From positions 1-64,000 of the forward strand of contig JAXMOA010000009.1 in NCBI GenBank assembly GCA_034670145.1: a stretch of 64,000 bases of DNA, read 5' to 3'. Origin of the DNA: HXMU1420-2 sp034670145. GTDB lineage: Bacteria > Pseudomonadota > Alphaproteobacteria > Rhodobacterales > Rhodobacteraceae. The first letter of the stretch is position 1; each line of letters begins with the position of its first letter. Both the position numbers and the translations under genes were made by a program. Shown piece by piece: positions 7,749 through 16,057 of the stretch. A model generated the notes under the pieces. It worked only from the letters and a program-made list of their open reading frames with translations, made no database searches and was not told the origin of the DNA.

Positions 7749-8498
7749 TCACTCCAAAGCGCGCCAGGGTTTGGGCATCAAGACCCAGCGATCATGCACA
7801 TAGACCAGCCCGTCAAAGGCCAGCCCCCGCGTCTTCCCTTCGGTCACGAATTTGAACCGCACAATCGGCACATCGCTGATGAAATAGGATCGCACCTCTT
7901 CATAGCCGCCCGGAAACTCTCTTAGAACAGCCTCGCCCCGCTGCAAGGCGCCGGTGGAGGTATGCACGACCAGAACCGCATTTTGCCCGGGCCTGGGCCC
8001 GATCTGTACCCCCGGCACGAACATCGCGGCGTAAATCTCTTCCAACTGCGCGGCCAAAGGCGGGCCATAGACGGCATTGATATCCTCTGGCGTCGGCATC
8101 AACGCGGCTGTCATGGCCACCCGATCCGCCGAGACCTGCAGAAACCGCGCCAGCATGGCCTCCGCCTCTGATCTGGATCCGGGGCCGCCGATCGGGTCAC
8201 TGGCCCCGACAATCTCTACCAAAGGCTGCGTTTCGTCCTGCGCGCAGAGTTTGATCAGATTGCTGTACATCGCCTTGTTGTTCTCAAAATCGACCGGGGT
8301 CACCGCCCCCTGCCCTGCGGCCAAATATCCGGCGGCCCAGGCGGCCATCAGATGTTTGTCCATATCAGAGGCACCGCGAATGATCTGGCCACAGGGCTGG
8401 TTGGCATCAAACCCGTTGACCTGCGCCGTTGTCCCGGTGCCGATCCAGACCACCCAAAAGGCCAGTATCGCGCGCATCGCCCATTGTGTGAAATCCAC
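7749..8498 (-). CDS. exported hypothetical protein
   Basis: The function was not recognised. The protein has 249 residues if it starts at the GTG at 8498, which has GGAGG 8 bases upstream. Upstream in-frame starts lack such a site. Residues 8-26 (AILAFWVVWIGTGTTAQ) look like a signal peptide, so the product is probably periplasmic. The mature part has a lone Cys near the N-terminus (QPCGQII) and a second in LIKLCAQDE, which could form a disulfide. The end converges on gluQ with 9 bp between the stop codons. Confidence 0.6.
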   Translation of the reverse strand: MDFTQWAMRAILAFWVVWIGTGTTAQVNGFDANQPCGQIIRGASDMDKHLMAAWAAGYLAAGQGAVTPVDFENNKAMYSNLIKLCAQDETQPLVEIVGASDPIGGPGSRSEAEAMLARFLQVSADRVAMTAALMPTPEDINAVYGPPLAAQLEEIYAAMFVPGVQIGPRPGQNAVLVVHTSTGALQRGEAVLREFPGGYEEVRSYFISDVPIVRFKFVTEGKTRGLAFDGLVYVHDRWVLMPKPWRALE

Positions 8499-8674
8499 GA
8501 CCACATCCTCCGAACCGCATCGGCCCGAGTCACAAACTGCGGGCAGCACGTTCAAATTCCGTTAACGACGCCCGCCCGCAGATCACATCCACAAAACGAC
8601 ACCGCAAACCCAGTGCCCCCAACGGCCGCAGCACACCGGTATTCCGAGAGATCGAGCGTGCATGAAAATTTGAG

Positions 8675-8695
8675 GTATTTATTTAAATCAAATAC
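8675..8695. promoter_or_regulatory. AT-rich inverted repeat between hisI and the exported protein gene
   Basis: GTATTT-ATTTAAATC-AAATAC lies in the only strongly AT-rich stretch of this region, with an ATTTAAAT palindrome in the spacer. It is downstream of hisI and upstream of the next minus-strand gene, so it may be that gene's operator. No family can be assigned. Confidence 0.3.
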
Positions 8696-8712
8696 TTAAC
8701 CATATGTCCCAG

Positions 8713-9093
8713 CTAGGACATCCCGGTCATAGGCGCCATAATCTCTACCTCGGCACCATCCCGAACGGCCGTGTAAAAGCAACTGCGCCGGTTGGTATGG
8801 CAGGCTGGCCCCGTCTGTTTGACCCGCACCAACAGGCAATCCCGGTCGCAATCCACGCGCATCTCGACCAGCTCCTGAACATGACCCGAGCTTTCGCCCT
8901 TCACCCAGAAAGCGGACCGCGAGCGCGACCAATAGGTCACCCGCCCGCTCGCGAGCGTTTGGGCCACCGCCTGGGCATTCATCCAGGCCATCATCAAAAC
9001 TTCGCCTGTCTCCGCCTCTTGGGCAATGGCCGGGATCAGGCCCTGTTCGTTGAATTTCAACATCGAAGGATCGAAGGACATTGGCGCCGTCAT
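8713..9093 (-). CDS. hisI: phosphoribosyl-AMP cyclohydrolase
   Basis: This 126-residue cytosolic enzyme opens the purine ring of phosphoribosyl-AMP, the third step of histidine synthesis. It has the conserved VLMMAWMN (about residues 32-39), TYWSRSR-FWVKGESSGH (53-71) and metal/zinc-site DCDRDCLLV and GPACHTNRRSCFY segments. The length is that of the stand-alone HisI without the HisE domain. The start at 9093 was preferred over longer in-frame extensions because homologues begin about 10 residues before FNEQGLIPAI. An AAAAGG site lies upstream. It is divergent from the IscU-like gene across 66 bp. Confidence 0.93.
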   Translation of the reverse strand: MTAPMSFDPSMLKFNEQGLIPAIAQEAETGEVLMMAWMNAQAVAQTLASGRVTYWSRSRSAFWVKGESSGHVQELVEMRVDCDRDCLLVRVKQTGPACHTNRRSCFYTAVRDGAEVEIMAPMTGMS

Positions 9094-9159
9094 GATCAAA
9101 AACCTTTTGCAACCGGTATGGGCCGTCTTATGTAAGGAGGAGGAAAGAAAGGGAAGCCC

Positions 9160-9624
9160 ATGACCACCAGCTCCTCCGGCGAAACCGACCTGATCAAACT
9201 CTACTCGGGACGCATCCTCGCCCTGGCCGCTGACATCCCACATCTGGGCCGCCTGGATGCGCCCGATGCCTCGGTCAAGAAACGCTCGCCTTTGTGCGGC
9301 TCAACGGTGACCGTTGACCTGCGTTTACAGGACGGGCGGATCGCGGAATTCGCCCAGGACGTAAAGGCCTGCGCCCTGGGGCAGGCCTCGGCCTCTGTTC
9401 TGGGAGCGGCCATCGTCGGGCTCTCCCGCGAGGAGGTCGAGCACGCCCGCGATCAGCTCAAGGCGATGCTGAAAGAAAACGGGCCGGTGCCGGATTCCCC
9501 GTTCGACGGGCTTGCCGTGTTGGAACCCGCCCGCGAATACAAGAATCGCCATGCCTCGATCCTGCTCGCCTTTGACGCCACTGCCGAGGCCATGGCCCAG
9601 GCCGAACAGGCCGATTGCGCCTGA
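9160..9624 (+). CDS. IscU/NifU-like iron-sulfur scaffold family protein
   Basis: This 154-residue protein has the NifU_N/IscU fold signatures SPLCGSTV (Cys46) and VKACALGQASASV (Cys71). IscU proteins have a third cluster-binding Cys near the end, in a KxxC context. Here the matching stretch reads EYKNRHASIL, with no Cys. It may hold a cluster with fewer Cys ligands, or serve a different role. The AAGGAGG-rich leader (about 9135-9150) gives a strong ribosome-binding site. The neighbourhood with hisI and DUF2244 is common in Rhodobacteraceae. Confidence 0.8.
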   Translation: MTTSSSGETDLIKLYSGRILALAADIPHLGRLDAPDASVKKRSPLCGSTVTVDLRLQDGRIAEFAQDVKACALGQASASVLGAAIVGLSREEVEHARDQLKAMLKENGPVPDSPFDGLAVLEPAREYKNRHASILLAFDATAEAMAQAEQADCA

Positions 9625-9648
9625 TCATCGGCGAACCGGATCAGCACC

Positions 9649-10131
9649 ATGCCCTATAACTGGATCCAAAAGCCCGCGACCCCAAAGACCGAGCTCCACC
9701 TCTGGCCCCATCAATCCCTGGCCCCCAAAGGGTTCGCGGGAATCATTCTGGTCACCTTCGTGTTTCTGCTGATGCCGCTGATCGCCCTTTTGGGCACTGT
9801 CCTGCTCTGGGGCCTTCTGCCGTTTCTCATGCTGGCCCTCGCCGCGCTCTGGTTCGCGCTGACCCGATCCCGCCACGATGCACAAATCCTCGAAGTCTTG
9901 ACCCTCAATGGTGAAAACGCCCATTTGCAGCGGCGCAATCCACGCGGGGATGTGCAGGAATGGGAGAGCAACCGCTACTGGGTCCAACCCCACCTGCACG
10001 AATCTGGCGGACCGGTTCCCAACTACGTGACCCTGCGCGGCTCTGGCCGCGAGGTCGAAATCGGTGCCTTCCTGAGCGAGGATGAACGCCTGTCGCTCTA
10101 TGATGACCTGGTCAGCGCATTGCGCCGCTGA
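9649..10131 (+). CDS. DUF2244 membrane protein
   Basis: The 160-residue protein has two adjacent transmembrane segments at about residues 27-70 and a soluble C-terminal part with RYWVQPHLHESGG and VEIGAFLSEDERLSLYDDL. This is the build of the DUF2244 family, an integral membrane protein of unknown function in alphaproteobacteria that is sometimes found near cytochrome oxidase genes. It starts 24 bases after the IscU-like gene, so the two are probably cotranscribed. No function is proposed. Confidence 0.85.
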   Translation: MPYNWIQKPATPKTELHLWPHQSLAPKGFAGIILVTFVFLLMPLIALLGTVLLWGLLPFLMLALAALWFALTRSRHDAQILEVLTLNGENAHLQRRNPRGDVQEWESNRYWVQPHLHESGGPVPNYVTLRGSGREVEIGAFLSEDERLSLYDDLVSALRR

Positions 10132-10173
10132 TCCCATTCCATAGCCCTGCTGCAAAGGACACAGCCAGACGCC

Positions 10174-10635
10174 ATGTATTGGCCCAAACCCGGCATCAAA
10201 CGGCACCCTGAAAAACGCTGGAACCGCCCCGACAGGATCTTTTTCGGACTCGGCGCCTGTCACATCCTATGCGGTGTCTACCTGCAGGCCCGCCCTCTGC
10301 CCGGCTTTCACGCCCAACGGATCCTCCCGGCCCCCGGTTTTCCCGGCACGCATATCTTTGCCACCGACGGAGAGATTGCCTTCGATTTCCACGGCTACAG
10401 CCTACAGGAAAACCTGCTGGCCCACTATTGGCGTGGCTGGCAATCCCGCTGTGCAGGCTGGACAGCCACGATTCTGCCAGTCGATTTTCCCTTGCTGGAA
10501 ACAGCCGCATTGAACCGCCACAAACATCTGGGTCCGGATCAATTTTATTCTGACCCGATTCCCAGGGCCCGGGCCTTTGTCGCGCGCATAGATCACCCCC
10601 GCGGCTATCAGCGCGCCCAAGCCACCTGCCGATGA
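10174..10635 (+). CDS. conserved hypothetical protein
   Basis: The function was not recognised. The 153-residue product has no clear signal peptide. A weakly hydrophobic stretch occurs at about residues 23-36, and the rest is aromatic- and Pro-rich (HYWRGWQSRCAGW). It follows the DUF2244 gene by 42 bases in the same direction, so it may belong to that transcript. Codon use is like the neighbours. A competing antisense frame at 10196-10672 has no recognisable content, so this strand is preferred. Confidence 0.5.
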   Translation: MYWPKPGIKRHPEKRWNRPDRIFFGLGACHILCGVYLQARPLPGFHAQRILPAPGFPGTHIFATDGEIAFDFHGYSLQENLLAHYWRGWQSRCAGWTATILPVDFPLLETAALNRHKHLGPDQFYSDPIPRARAFVARIDHPRGYQRAQATCR

Positions 10636-10699
10636 AAACGCCAAAGGTCCAGGCAGGCCCGAACCGCCTCAAACGGTCCAGCGCCCGGCTGTCAGCGAC

Positions 10700-11179
10700 T
10701 CAGCACTGGGATGGCGAAGCGGAGCAGAGCTGATCCTTGACCATCGGGCCGACCTTGCCGAAATCCATCTGCCCGGTATAGCGCCCCTTCAATTCGGCCA
10801 TGACCTTGCCCATATCACGGATCGTCTTGGCCCCGGTCGTGCTCAGCACAGCCTCGATGGCATCGCGGATTTCCGCGTCATCCATCTGACGCGGCAAAAA
10901 CTCCTCGATCACCAGGATCTCGGACAATTCCCGCTCAGCCAGATCCAGACGCCCGCCTTCTTCGTAGGCGCGGGCGCTTTCCTGACGCTGCTTGACCATC
11001 TTTCCGAGGATCGCCAGCACATCGTCATCACTCACAGTCGGTTCGCCATCGCCCCCCCGGGCGGCAATTTCCTTGTCCTTGATCGCGGCATTGATCAACC
11101 GCAGTGTCGACAACCTGGCCGCAGCCTTGTCTTTCATGGCTTGCTTCAGGGCCGTCGCGACCTGTGCACGCATGTCCAT
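10700..11179 (-). CDS. GatB/YqeY domain protein
   Basis: The 159-residue protein matches the YqeY family along its length. It has MKDKAAARLSTLRLINAAIKDKEI at residues 15-38, VLAILGKMVKQRQESA, and the C-terminal KTIRDMGKVMAELKGRYTGQMDFGKVG. YqeY resembles the tail domain of the GatB subunit of Asp/Glu-tRNA amidotransferase and is thought to bind tRNA, but its role is unproven. ATG codons at 11179 and 11173 could both serve as the start. It is divergent from carA, a neighbour pair common in this family. Confidence 0.9.
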   Translation of the reverse strand: MDMRAQVATALKQAMKDKAAARLSTLRLINAAIKDKEIAARGGDGEPTVSDDDVLAILGKMVKQRQESARAYEEGGRLDLAERELSEILVIEEFLPRQMDDAEIRDAIEAVLSTTGAKTIRDMGKVMAELKGRYTGQMDFGKVGPMVKDQLCSASPSQC

Positions 11180-11366
11180 TCAGTGTTTTCCCATCCCCAT
11201 AGGTTCTGAAACTCCGAAACTTAAACAATTTGCGTCACAGAAACAACCAGCACCGGTGTGAGGTAACCGCCTGAATTTCCTGAGGGCCAGAATTTTTCTC
11301 GGGCTTGACCCTTTGGCATGGTCCTCGTACACACCCGCCAATTTGCCCAACATGGAGAGCCCCGCG

Positions 11367-12527
11367 ATGGCCAGAACCGCCCCATCGAAGCCAACCGCCT
11401 GCCTGACGCTGGCGGATGGGACCGTATTTTACGGAAATGGGTTCGGCGCAACAGGACGACGTGTGGCTGAACTGTGTTTCAACACTGCCATGAGCGGCTA
11501 TCAGGAAATCATGACTGACCCATCTTATGCCGGGCAGATCGTGACCTTCACCTTCCCTCATATCGGCAACGTCGGCGTCAACCCCGAAGACGATGAAACC
11601 GCCGACCCTGTCGCGGATGGTATGGTGGTGAAATGGGATCCGACCGAACCATCCAACTGGCGCAGCGCCGAGACTTTGTCAGATTGGCTGGCCCGCCGGG
11701 GCCGCGTCGCAATTGGCGGCATCGACACCCGGCGGTTGACCCGGGCCATCCGGCAGCAGGGCGCGCCGCATGTGGCACTGGCGCATGACCCCGACGGCCA
11801 GTTCGATATTGAGTCCATGCTGGCCGCCGCGCGCGGTTTTGCCGGCCTCGAAGGTATGGATCTGGCGCGCGAAGTGACCTGCGCCCAATCCTACCGTTGG
11901 GATGAAATGCGGTGGGCCTGGCCCGAGGGCTATGTCCGCCAGGCGGCGCCCAAACACCGGGTTGTGGCCATCGACTATGGGGCCAAACGCAACATCCTGC
12001 GTTGCCTGGCCAGCGCGGGCTGCGACGTCACCGTCCTGCCGGCGACCGCCACGGCCCAAGAGGTTCTGTCGCATAATCCCGATGGCGTCTTCCTGTCCAA
12101 CGGCCCCGGAGATCCGGCGGCGACGGGCACTTATGCCGTGCCGATGATCCGCCACATCCTGGACACAACCGATGTGCCCGTTTTCGGGATCTGCCTGGGT
12201 CATCAAATGCTGGCCCTGGCCCTTGGCGCAAAAACGGTCAAGATGAACCACGGCCACCATGGGGCGAACCATCCGGTCAAGGATCTGGAAACCGGCAAGG
12301 TCGAGATTACCTCGATGAACCACGGGTTTGCTGTCGATGCCCAGACCCTGCCCGAGGGGGTCGTTGAAACGCACCGCTCTTTGTTTGACGGGTCTAACTG
12401 TGGCATCCGTCTGGCCGACCGGCCGGTCTATTCGGTGCAATACCATCCCGAAGCCAGCCCTGGCCCGCAGGACAGTTTCTATCTGTTCGAACGCTTTGCC
12501 GAGGCGATGTCTGCCCGTGCGGCTTGA
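11367..12527 (+). CDS. carA: carbamoyl-phosphate synthase small subunit
   Basis: This 386-residue subunit releases ammonia from glutamine and passes it to CarB for carbamoyl phosphate, which feeds arginine and pyrimidine synthesis. The N-terminal CPSase_sm_chain domain (residues 10-140) starts LTLADGTVFYGNGFGA. The C-terminal class I glutamine amidotransferase domain has the nucleophile Cys in VFGICLGHQMLALALG (about residue 272) and the His-Glu pair in QYHPEASPG. The start at 11367 has GGAGAG 7 bases upstream. The ATG at 11352 contains that site and is less likely. No carB is present in the window, so the subunits are not encoded side by side. Confidence 0.96.
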   Translation: MARTAPSKPTACLTLADGTVFYGNGFGATGRRVAELCFNTAMSGYQEIMTDPSYAGQIVTFTFPHIGNVGVNPEDDETADPVADGMVVKWDPTEPSNWRSAETLSDWLARRGRVAIGGIDTRRLTRAIRQQGAPHVALAHDPDGQFDIESMLAAARGFAGLEGMDLAREVTCAQSYRWDEMRWAWPEGYVRQAAPKHRVVAIDYGAKRNILRCLASAGCDVTVLPATATAQEVLSHNPDGVFLSNGPGDPAATGTYAVPMIRHILDTTDVPVFGICLGHQMLALALGAKTVKMNHGHHGANHPVKDLETGKVEITSMNHGFAVDAQTLPEGVVETHRSLFDGSNCGIRLADRPVYSVQYHPEASPGPQDSFYLFERFAEAMSARAA

Positions 12528-12566
12528 TCCCGCAGGGTTAGCCGACGCCGGGGTACCAGAAACAGA

Positions 12567-12593
12567 GCCGCACCGGCCTTTGCCCGGCGCGGC
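12567..12593 (+). terminator. weak hairpin after carA
   Basis: GCCGC and GCGGC enclose a second short CCGG pairing about 40 bases after the carA stop. No T-run follows, so it would be a weak or Rho-assisted end at best. Confidence 0.35.
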
Positions 12594-12630
12594 CCAAATC
12601 CTATCATTTCCTTTACGCAACAGCGCTGTG

Positions 12631-12657
12631 TTAAGCCTTGGTTAACCTGCTGTTAAC
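12631..12657 (+). promoter_or_regulatory. tandem CtrA-like boxes (TTAA-N7-TTAA-N7-TTAA)
   Basis: Three TTAA half-sites start at 12631, 12642 and 12653, exactly 11 bp apart. They give two overlapping TTAA-N7-TTAA sites, and the second ends in TTAAC. This is the consensus of the alphaproteobacterial cell-cycle regulator CtrA. The site lies about 50 bp before the glycosyltransferase start, so it could activate or repress that gene. Confidence 0.6.
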
Positions 12658-12708
12658 CTAAGTTACGACAGGATGTCCGTCGAACCTGACAGAGACATCC
12701 TGAACATG

Positions 12709-14616
12709 AGCGACCCCAGACTTCGGCTTCGTGCGCCGCAGCCAGCGCCAAACAGCGTCATGCCGCGCCGGCCGATCGGACGGCATTTGGTTGAAACCGG
12801 GGTGCTGGCACCGCGTGATCTGTTGCATGCGCTCAACCTGCAACATGCCTGGGACGCGCGATTGGGCGAAATCCTGATTGCCGAGAAACTGGCAAGCGAG
12901 GCCCAGGTGCTGGAGGCCGTGGCCCGCCAGCATGGGTTGAATGTGGTGGATCTGGATCAGGACCCACCGGATCCGGGCCTGACCAACCTCTTGGCACCGG
13001 AAGTCTGGCTGCGCCATCGCATGCTGCCCTGGATGCAGATGGGCCGTTCTCTGGTGCTGGCAACGCCCCGCCCGGACCAGATTGATCTGTTGCGCCCCCT
13101 GTTGCCCCCCCATATCGACACGGTCCTGGCCATCGTAGCCTCCGAAGAGCAGGTCTTGCGGTGCATCGCGCAATCCTGCGCCAGTTCCCTGGCGCATCGG
13201 GCCGAGCAGCGGGTCGCAGCGCAATACAGTTGCCGCACCTGGCAAACCCGGGGCCGCCCGTTTTTCGCGCTGACCTTTGTCTGCCTCGTTGCGCTGCTGG
13301 CGATGATCATCGCCTTTCCGCTGCTGGCGGCGCAATTGTTGTGCATTCTCGCCGTGCTCACGCTGGTGCCGGTGGCGGGCCTGAAATTCCTGGCATTTGC
13401 CTTTCAGCTCTTTGGCCGCCTGCATGATCCACCGCCAGAGCAGATCAAAACCGCCCCCACGCCTCCTCTGCCCCGGATTTCGGTCCTGGTTCCCCTATTT
13501 CAGGAACGCGAGATCGCCGGCGCATTGATCACACGCTTGCGTCAGGTCAAATATCCCCCCGCGCTGCTGGATATTCTGCTGGTGCTCGAAGAAAAGGACA
13601 CCGTGACCCGTGCGGCGTTGAAGGCAACGCAACTGCCCCATTGGATTCGCGCCATCTCGGTCCCGCAAAGCGGACAGCTCACCACCAAGCCCCGCGCGCT
13701 GAACTATGCGCTGGACTTCTGCAAAGGCGATATCATCGGGGTCTGGGACGCCGAGGATGCGCCCGCCTGGGATCAATTGCACCATGTCGCCGCCCGCTTC
13801 GCCGAAGCCCCCCCCGAGGTCGCCTGCCTGCAAGGCGTGCTCGACTACTACAATCCGCGCAGCAACTGGCTGGCGCGGTGTTTTGCCATCGAATATGCGG
13901 GCTGGTGGCGGGTTCTATTGCCCGGGGTGGCCCGGTTGGGGTTGGTGCTGCCTTTGGGGGGCACGACGCTGTTCTTTCGGCGCAAGGCGCTGGAACGATT
14001 GGGGGCTTGGGACGCGCATAACGTCACCGAGGACGCCGACCTGGGCATCCGGCTGGCCCGCCTGGGATTCCGAACCGAACTGATCACCACCGTCACCTAC
14101 GAAGAGGCCAATTGCCGAATACTGCCCTGGATCAAGCAACGCAGCCGATGGCTCAAAGGCTTCCTTGTCACCTGGCTGGTCCATATGCGCCACCCACGCC
14201 TGCTGCGGTCTCAGCTGGGATGGCGCCGGATGCTGGGGGTTCACACGCTGATGGCCGGGACCGTCCTGCAATTCCTGCTGGCGCCGGTTTTATGGTCCTT
14301 CTGGCTCATCGCATTCGACTTGCCCCACCCAATGAACACCGTGATGGGAGCAGGCTGGGTCGGGGCCGGCGTGATCAAAACCCTCTGCGCCATTGCCCTT
14401 CTGTCGGAACTGGGCAACATCGTCATCAGTGCCGCCGGCGTCAGCGGCCGCAGGCACCGATTCTTGCTGCCCTGGATCGTCACCATGCCATTCTATTTTG
14501 CCCTGGGCGCCGCCGCGGCGCTCAAGGCCATCTATGAATTGCTGCTCAATCCCTATTTCTGGGACAAAACCCAGCATGGAATCGCCGCGCCAGACATCGT
14601 CACGGACCATCCCTAG
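12709..14616 (+). CDS. membrane glycosyltransferase family 2 with N-terminal MshEN (GspE_N) domain
   Basis: The protein has 635 residues. Residues about 20-130 form a GspE/MshE N-terminal-like domain (GRHLVETGVLAPRDLLHAL, LGEILIAEKLASEAQVLEAVARQHGL), a fold that binds cyclic di-GMP in MshE. Two membrane helices follow at about 172-215. The GT2 catalytic domain spans about 245-480, with the DAED metal site, a TEDADLG acid motif and the QRSRW acceptor motif of processive polysaccharide synthases. More helices occur near the end. It probably makes or modifies a surface polysaccharide at the inner membrane. The start at 12709 is preferred because the ATG at 12673 has no spaced ribosome-binding site. 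The 3' end overlaps the convergent GntR gene by 17 bp. Confidence 0.85.
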   Translation, partial: SDPRLRLRAPQPAPNSVMPRRPIGRHLVETGVLAPRDLLHALNLQHAWDARLGEILIAEKLASEAQVLEAVARQHGLNVVDLDQDPPDPGLTNLLAPEVWLRHRMLPWMQMGRSLVLATPRPDQIDLLRPLLPPHIDTVLAIVASEEQVLRCIAQSCASSLAHRAEQRVAAQYSCRTWQTRGRPFFALTFVCLVALLAMIIAFPLLAAQLLCILAVLTLVPVAGLKFLAFAFQLFGRLHDPPPEQIKTAPTPPLPRISVLVPLFQEREIAGALITRLRQVKYPPALLDILLVLEEKDTVTRAALKATQLPHWIRAISVPQSGQLTTKPRALNYALDFCKGDIIGVWDAEDAPAWDQLHHVAARFAEAPPEVACLQGVLDYYNPRSNWLARCFAIEYAGWWRVLLPGVARLGLVLPLGGTTLFFRRKALERLGAWDAHNVTEDADLGIRLARLGFRTELITTVTYEEANCRILPWIKQRSRWLKGFLVTWLVHMRHPRLLRSQLGWRRMLGVHTLMAGTVLQFLLAPVLWSFWLIAFDLPHPMNTVMGAGWVGAGVIKTLCAIALLSELGNIVISAAGVSGRRHRFLLPWIVTMPFYFALGAAAALKAIYELLLNPYFWDKTQHGIAAPDIVTDHP

Positions 14617-15250
14617 TCTCTGCGTCCTGACGCAACCGCGTCATGAACGCGACCGAGATGTGATCGCGTAGCGCCGCCTGGGCTTCGGCCTCGTCGCGGT
14701 CCTCAATCCCTTTGACCAGCCGGTGATGTTCGGCCTGCGCAATCTCGCCCCGCCCCTCGGCCGCCAGCGACGTATTGGCCATCAGCGCCATCGTGCGATG
14801 CACCAGATCCAGTTGCTGCACCAGATATCTGTTGTGCGAAGCCAGATGGATCTGGCGATGAAACCGCCGGTTGGCCCGCGCCAATGCTGCCGGATCGTCC
14901 ACCAACGCATCATCGGCAGCGACCATATCCCGCAAGACGCGCACCTCTTCGTCCGTTGCATGGCGCGCGGCCAACTGCGCGGCCAAACCCTCCAGTTCCC
15001 GACGCACCACGTATAATTCGGCCATCTGGTTGTGATCCAGGGACGCCACAATCAAGGACCGCCCGTCACGTTCCAGCAACGACTGCGTCTCCAACCGCTG
15101 CAACGCCTCGCGAATCGGCGTGCGCGACACGCCGAACCGATCCGCCAGATCGCTCTCCACCAGCCGGTCACCCGGCTTGAAGACCCCCATATCAATCGCA
15201 TCAAGGATCAGCGAATACGCATCTTTGGGCGCATTGCTCGTGTTGGACAT
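14600..15250 (-). CDS. GntR-family regulator, FCD domain
   Basis: This 216-residue regulator belongs to the FadR subfamily. The N-terminal winged helix (about residues 8-75) has the GDRLVESDLADRFGVSRTPIREAL signature. The C-terminal FCD domain (about 85-205) has the metal/ligand histidines in FHRQIHLASHN and EHHRLVKGIEDRD. Such proteins sense small carboxylates. The target is not clear: neither the convergent glycosyltransferase nor the divergent HAD gene is a typical one. The start at 15250 has GGAGAGAGG upstream. A longer frame to 15304 lacks one. Confidence 0.88.
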   Translation of the reverse strand: MSNTSNAPKDAYSLILDAIDMGVFKPGDRLVESDLADRFGVSRTPIREALQRLETQSLLERDGRSLIVASLDHNQMAELYVVRRELEGLAAQLAARHATDEEVRVLRDMVAADDALVDDPAALARANRRFHRQIHLASHNRYLVQQLDLVHRTMALMANTSLAAEGRGEIAQAEHHRLVKGIEDRDEAEAQAALRDHISVAFMTRLRQDAETRDGP

Positions 15251-15347
15251 GACCTCTCTCCTCGGAGTTCCGGGCAATTTGACCGCCCCAACGCCCAGGC
15301 GCAAGTCGCCCGTTGCCCTGAGCGGCGATGTGACCTAATCCAGAGAC

Positions 15348-15992
15348 ATGCCACGCAATCATTTTTCTCACGTTTCCGAATGGGTTTTTGACCTGGACAA
15401 CACGCTGTATCCGCCTCAGGCGCGATTGTTCGACCAGATCGAAGTCAAGATGACCCGCTATGTCATGGACGCCCTGGGCGTTGAACAGGCCGAGGCAGAC
15501 CGGCTGCGCAACCACTATTGGGCGACTTACGGCACCACCCTGGCCGGGCTGATGCGCGAACATGACGTTGATCCCGCGCCCTATCTGACCGATGTGCACG
15601 ACATTTCGCTGGACCATCTGGACGCCGACCCAGAGCTTGCCGCCCAGATTCGGGACCTGCCCGGGCGGCGGATCGTCTATACCAACGGATGCGGCCCATA
15701 TGCCGAACGGGTGTTGGCCGCGCGCGGGCTCAGCGGATTGTTTGATGCGGTCTATGGCGTGGAACATGCCGGTTTTCTGCCCAAACCCGAACGGGCCGCC
15801 TTTGAGGCCATATTTGCCCAGGACGGTATCACACCCGCCCAGGCCGCTATGTTCGAGGATGATCCGCGCAATCTGGCCGCCCCGCACGAAATGGGCATGC
15901 GCACCGTTCTGGTTGCCCCCGATCCCCATGACGCAGACCATATCCACCATCACACCGATGACCTGGGCGGCTTTCTGGCCCTGCTGAACTAG
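15348..15992 (+). CDS. HAD-family pyrimidine 5'-nucleotidase
   Basis: The 214-residue protein shows all four HAD motifs: FDLDNTLYPP (motif I, residues 14-23), YTNGCGPYA (II, about 106-114), the Lys in GFLPKPER (III) and FEDDPRN (IV). The DNTLYP form is typical of the SDT1/PPM1 type nucleotidases that dephosphorylate pyrimidine monophosphates and other small phosphates. It is cytosolic. It is divergent from the GntR gene across 97 bp and is followed by the hydroxylase gene in the same direction. Confidence 0.88.
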   Translation: MPRNHFSHVSEWVFDLDNTLYPPQARLFDQIEVKMTRYVMDALGVEQAEADRLRNHYWATYGTTLAGLMREHDVDPAPYLTDVHDISLDHLDADPELAAQIRDLPGRRIVYTNGCGPYAERVLAARGLSGLFDAVYGVEHAGFLPKPERAAFEAIFAQDGITPAQAAMFEDDPRNLAAPHEMGMRTVLVAPDPHDADHIHHHTDDLGGFLALLN

Positions 15993-16057
15993 CCGGCGCC
16001 GTCAGCAGAGACAGGATGTCGCTTGGCAGCAGGCACCGCGAGGATTACGTCACAGTC

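Noticed and set aside
8675..8698. A CtrA site at the AT-rich repeat after hisI
   Set aside because: The two TTAA elements are separated by 9 bases instead of 7.
10196..10672. A minus-strand gene opposite the hypothetical protein at 10174-10635
   Set aside because: No ribosome-binding site, Arg/Gly-rich shadow composition, and the plus-strand frame fits the direction and spacing of its neighbours.
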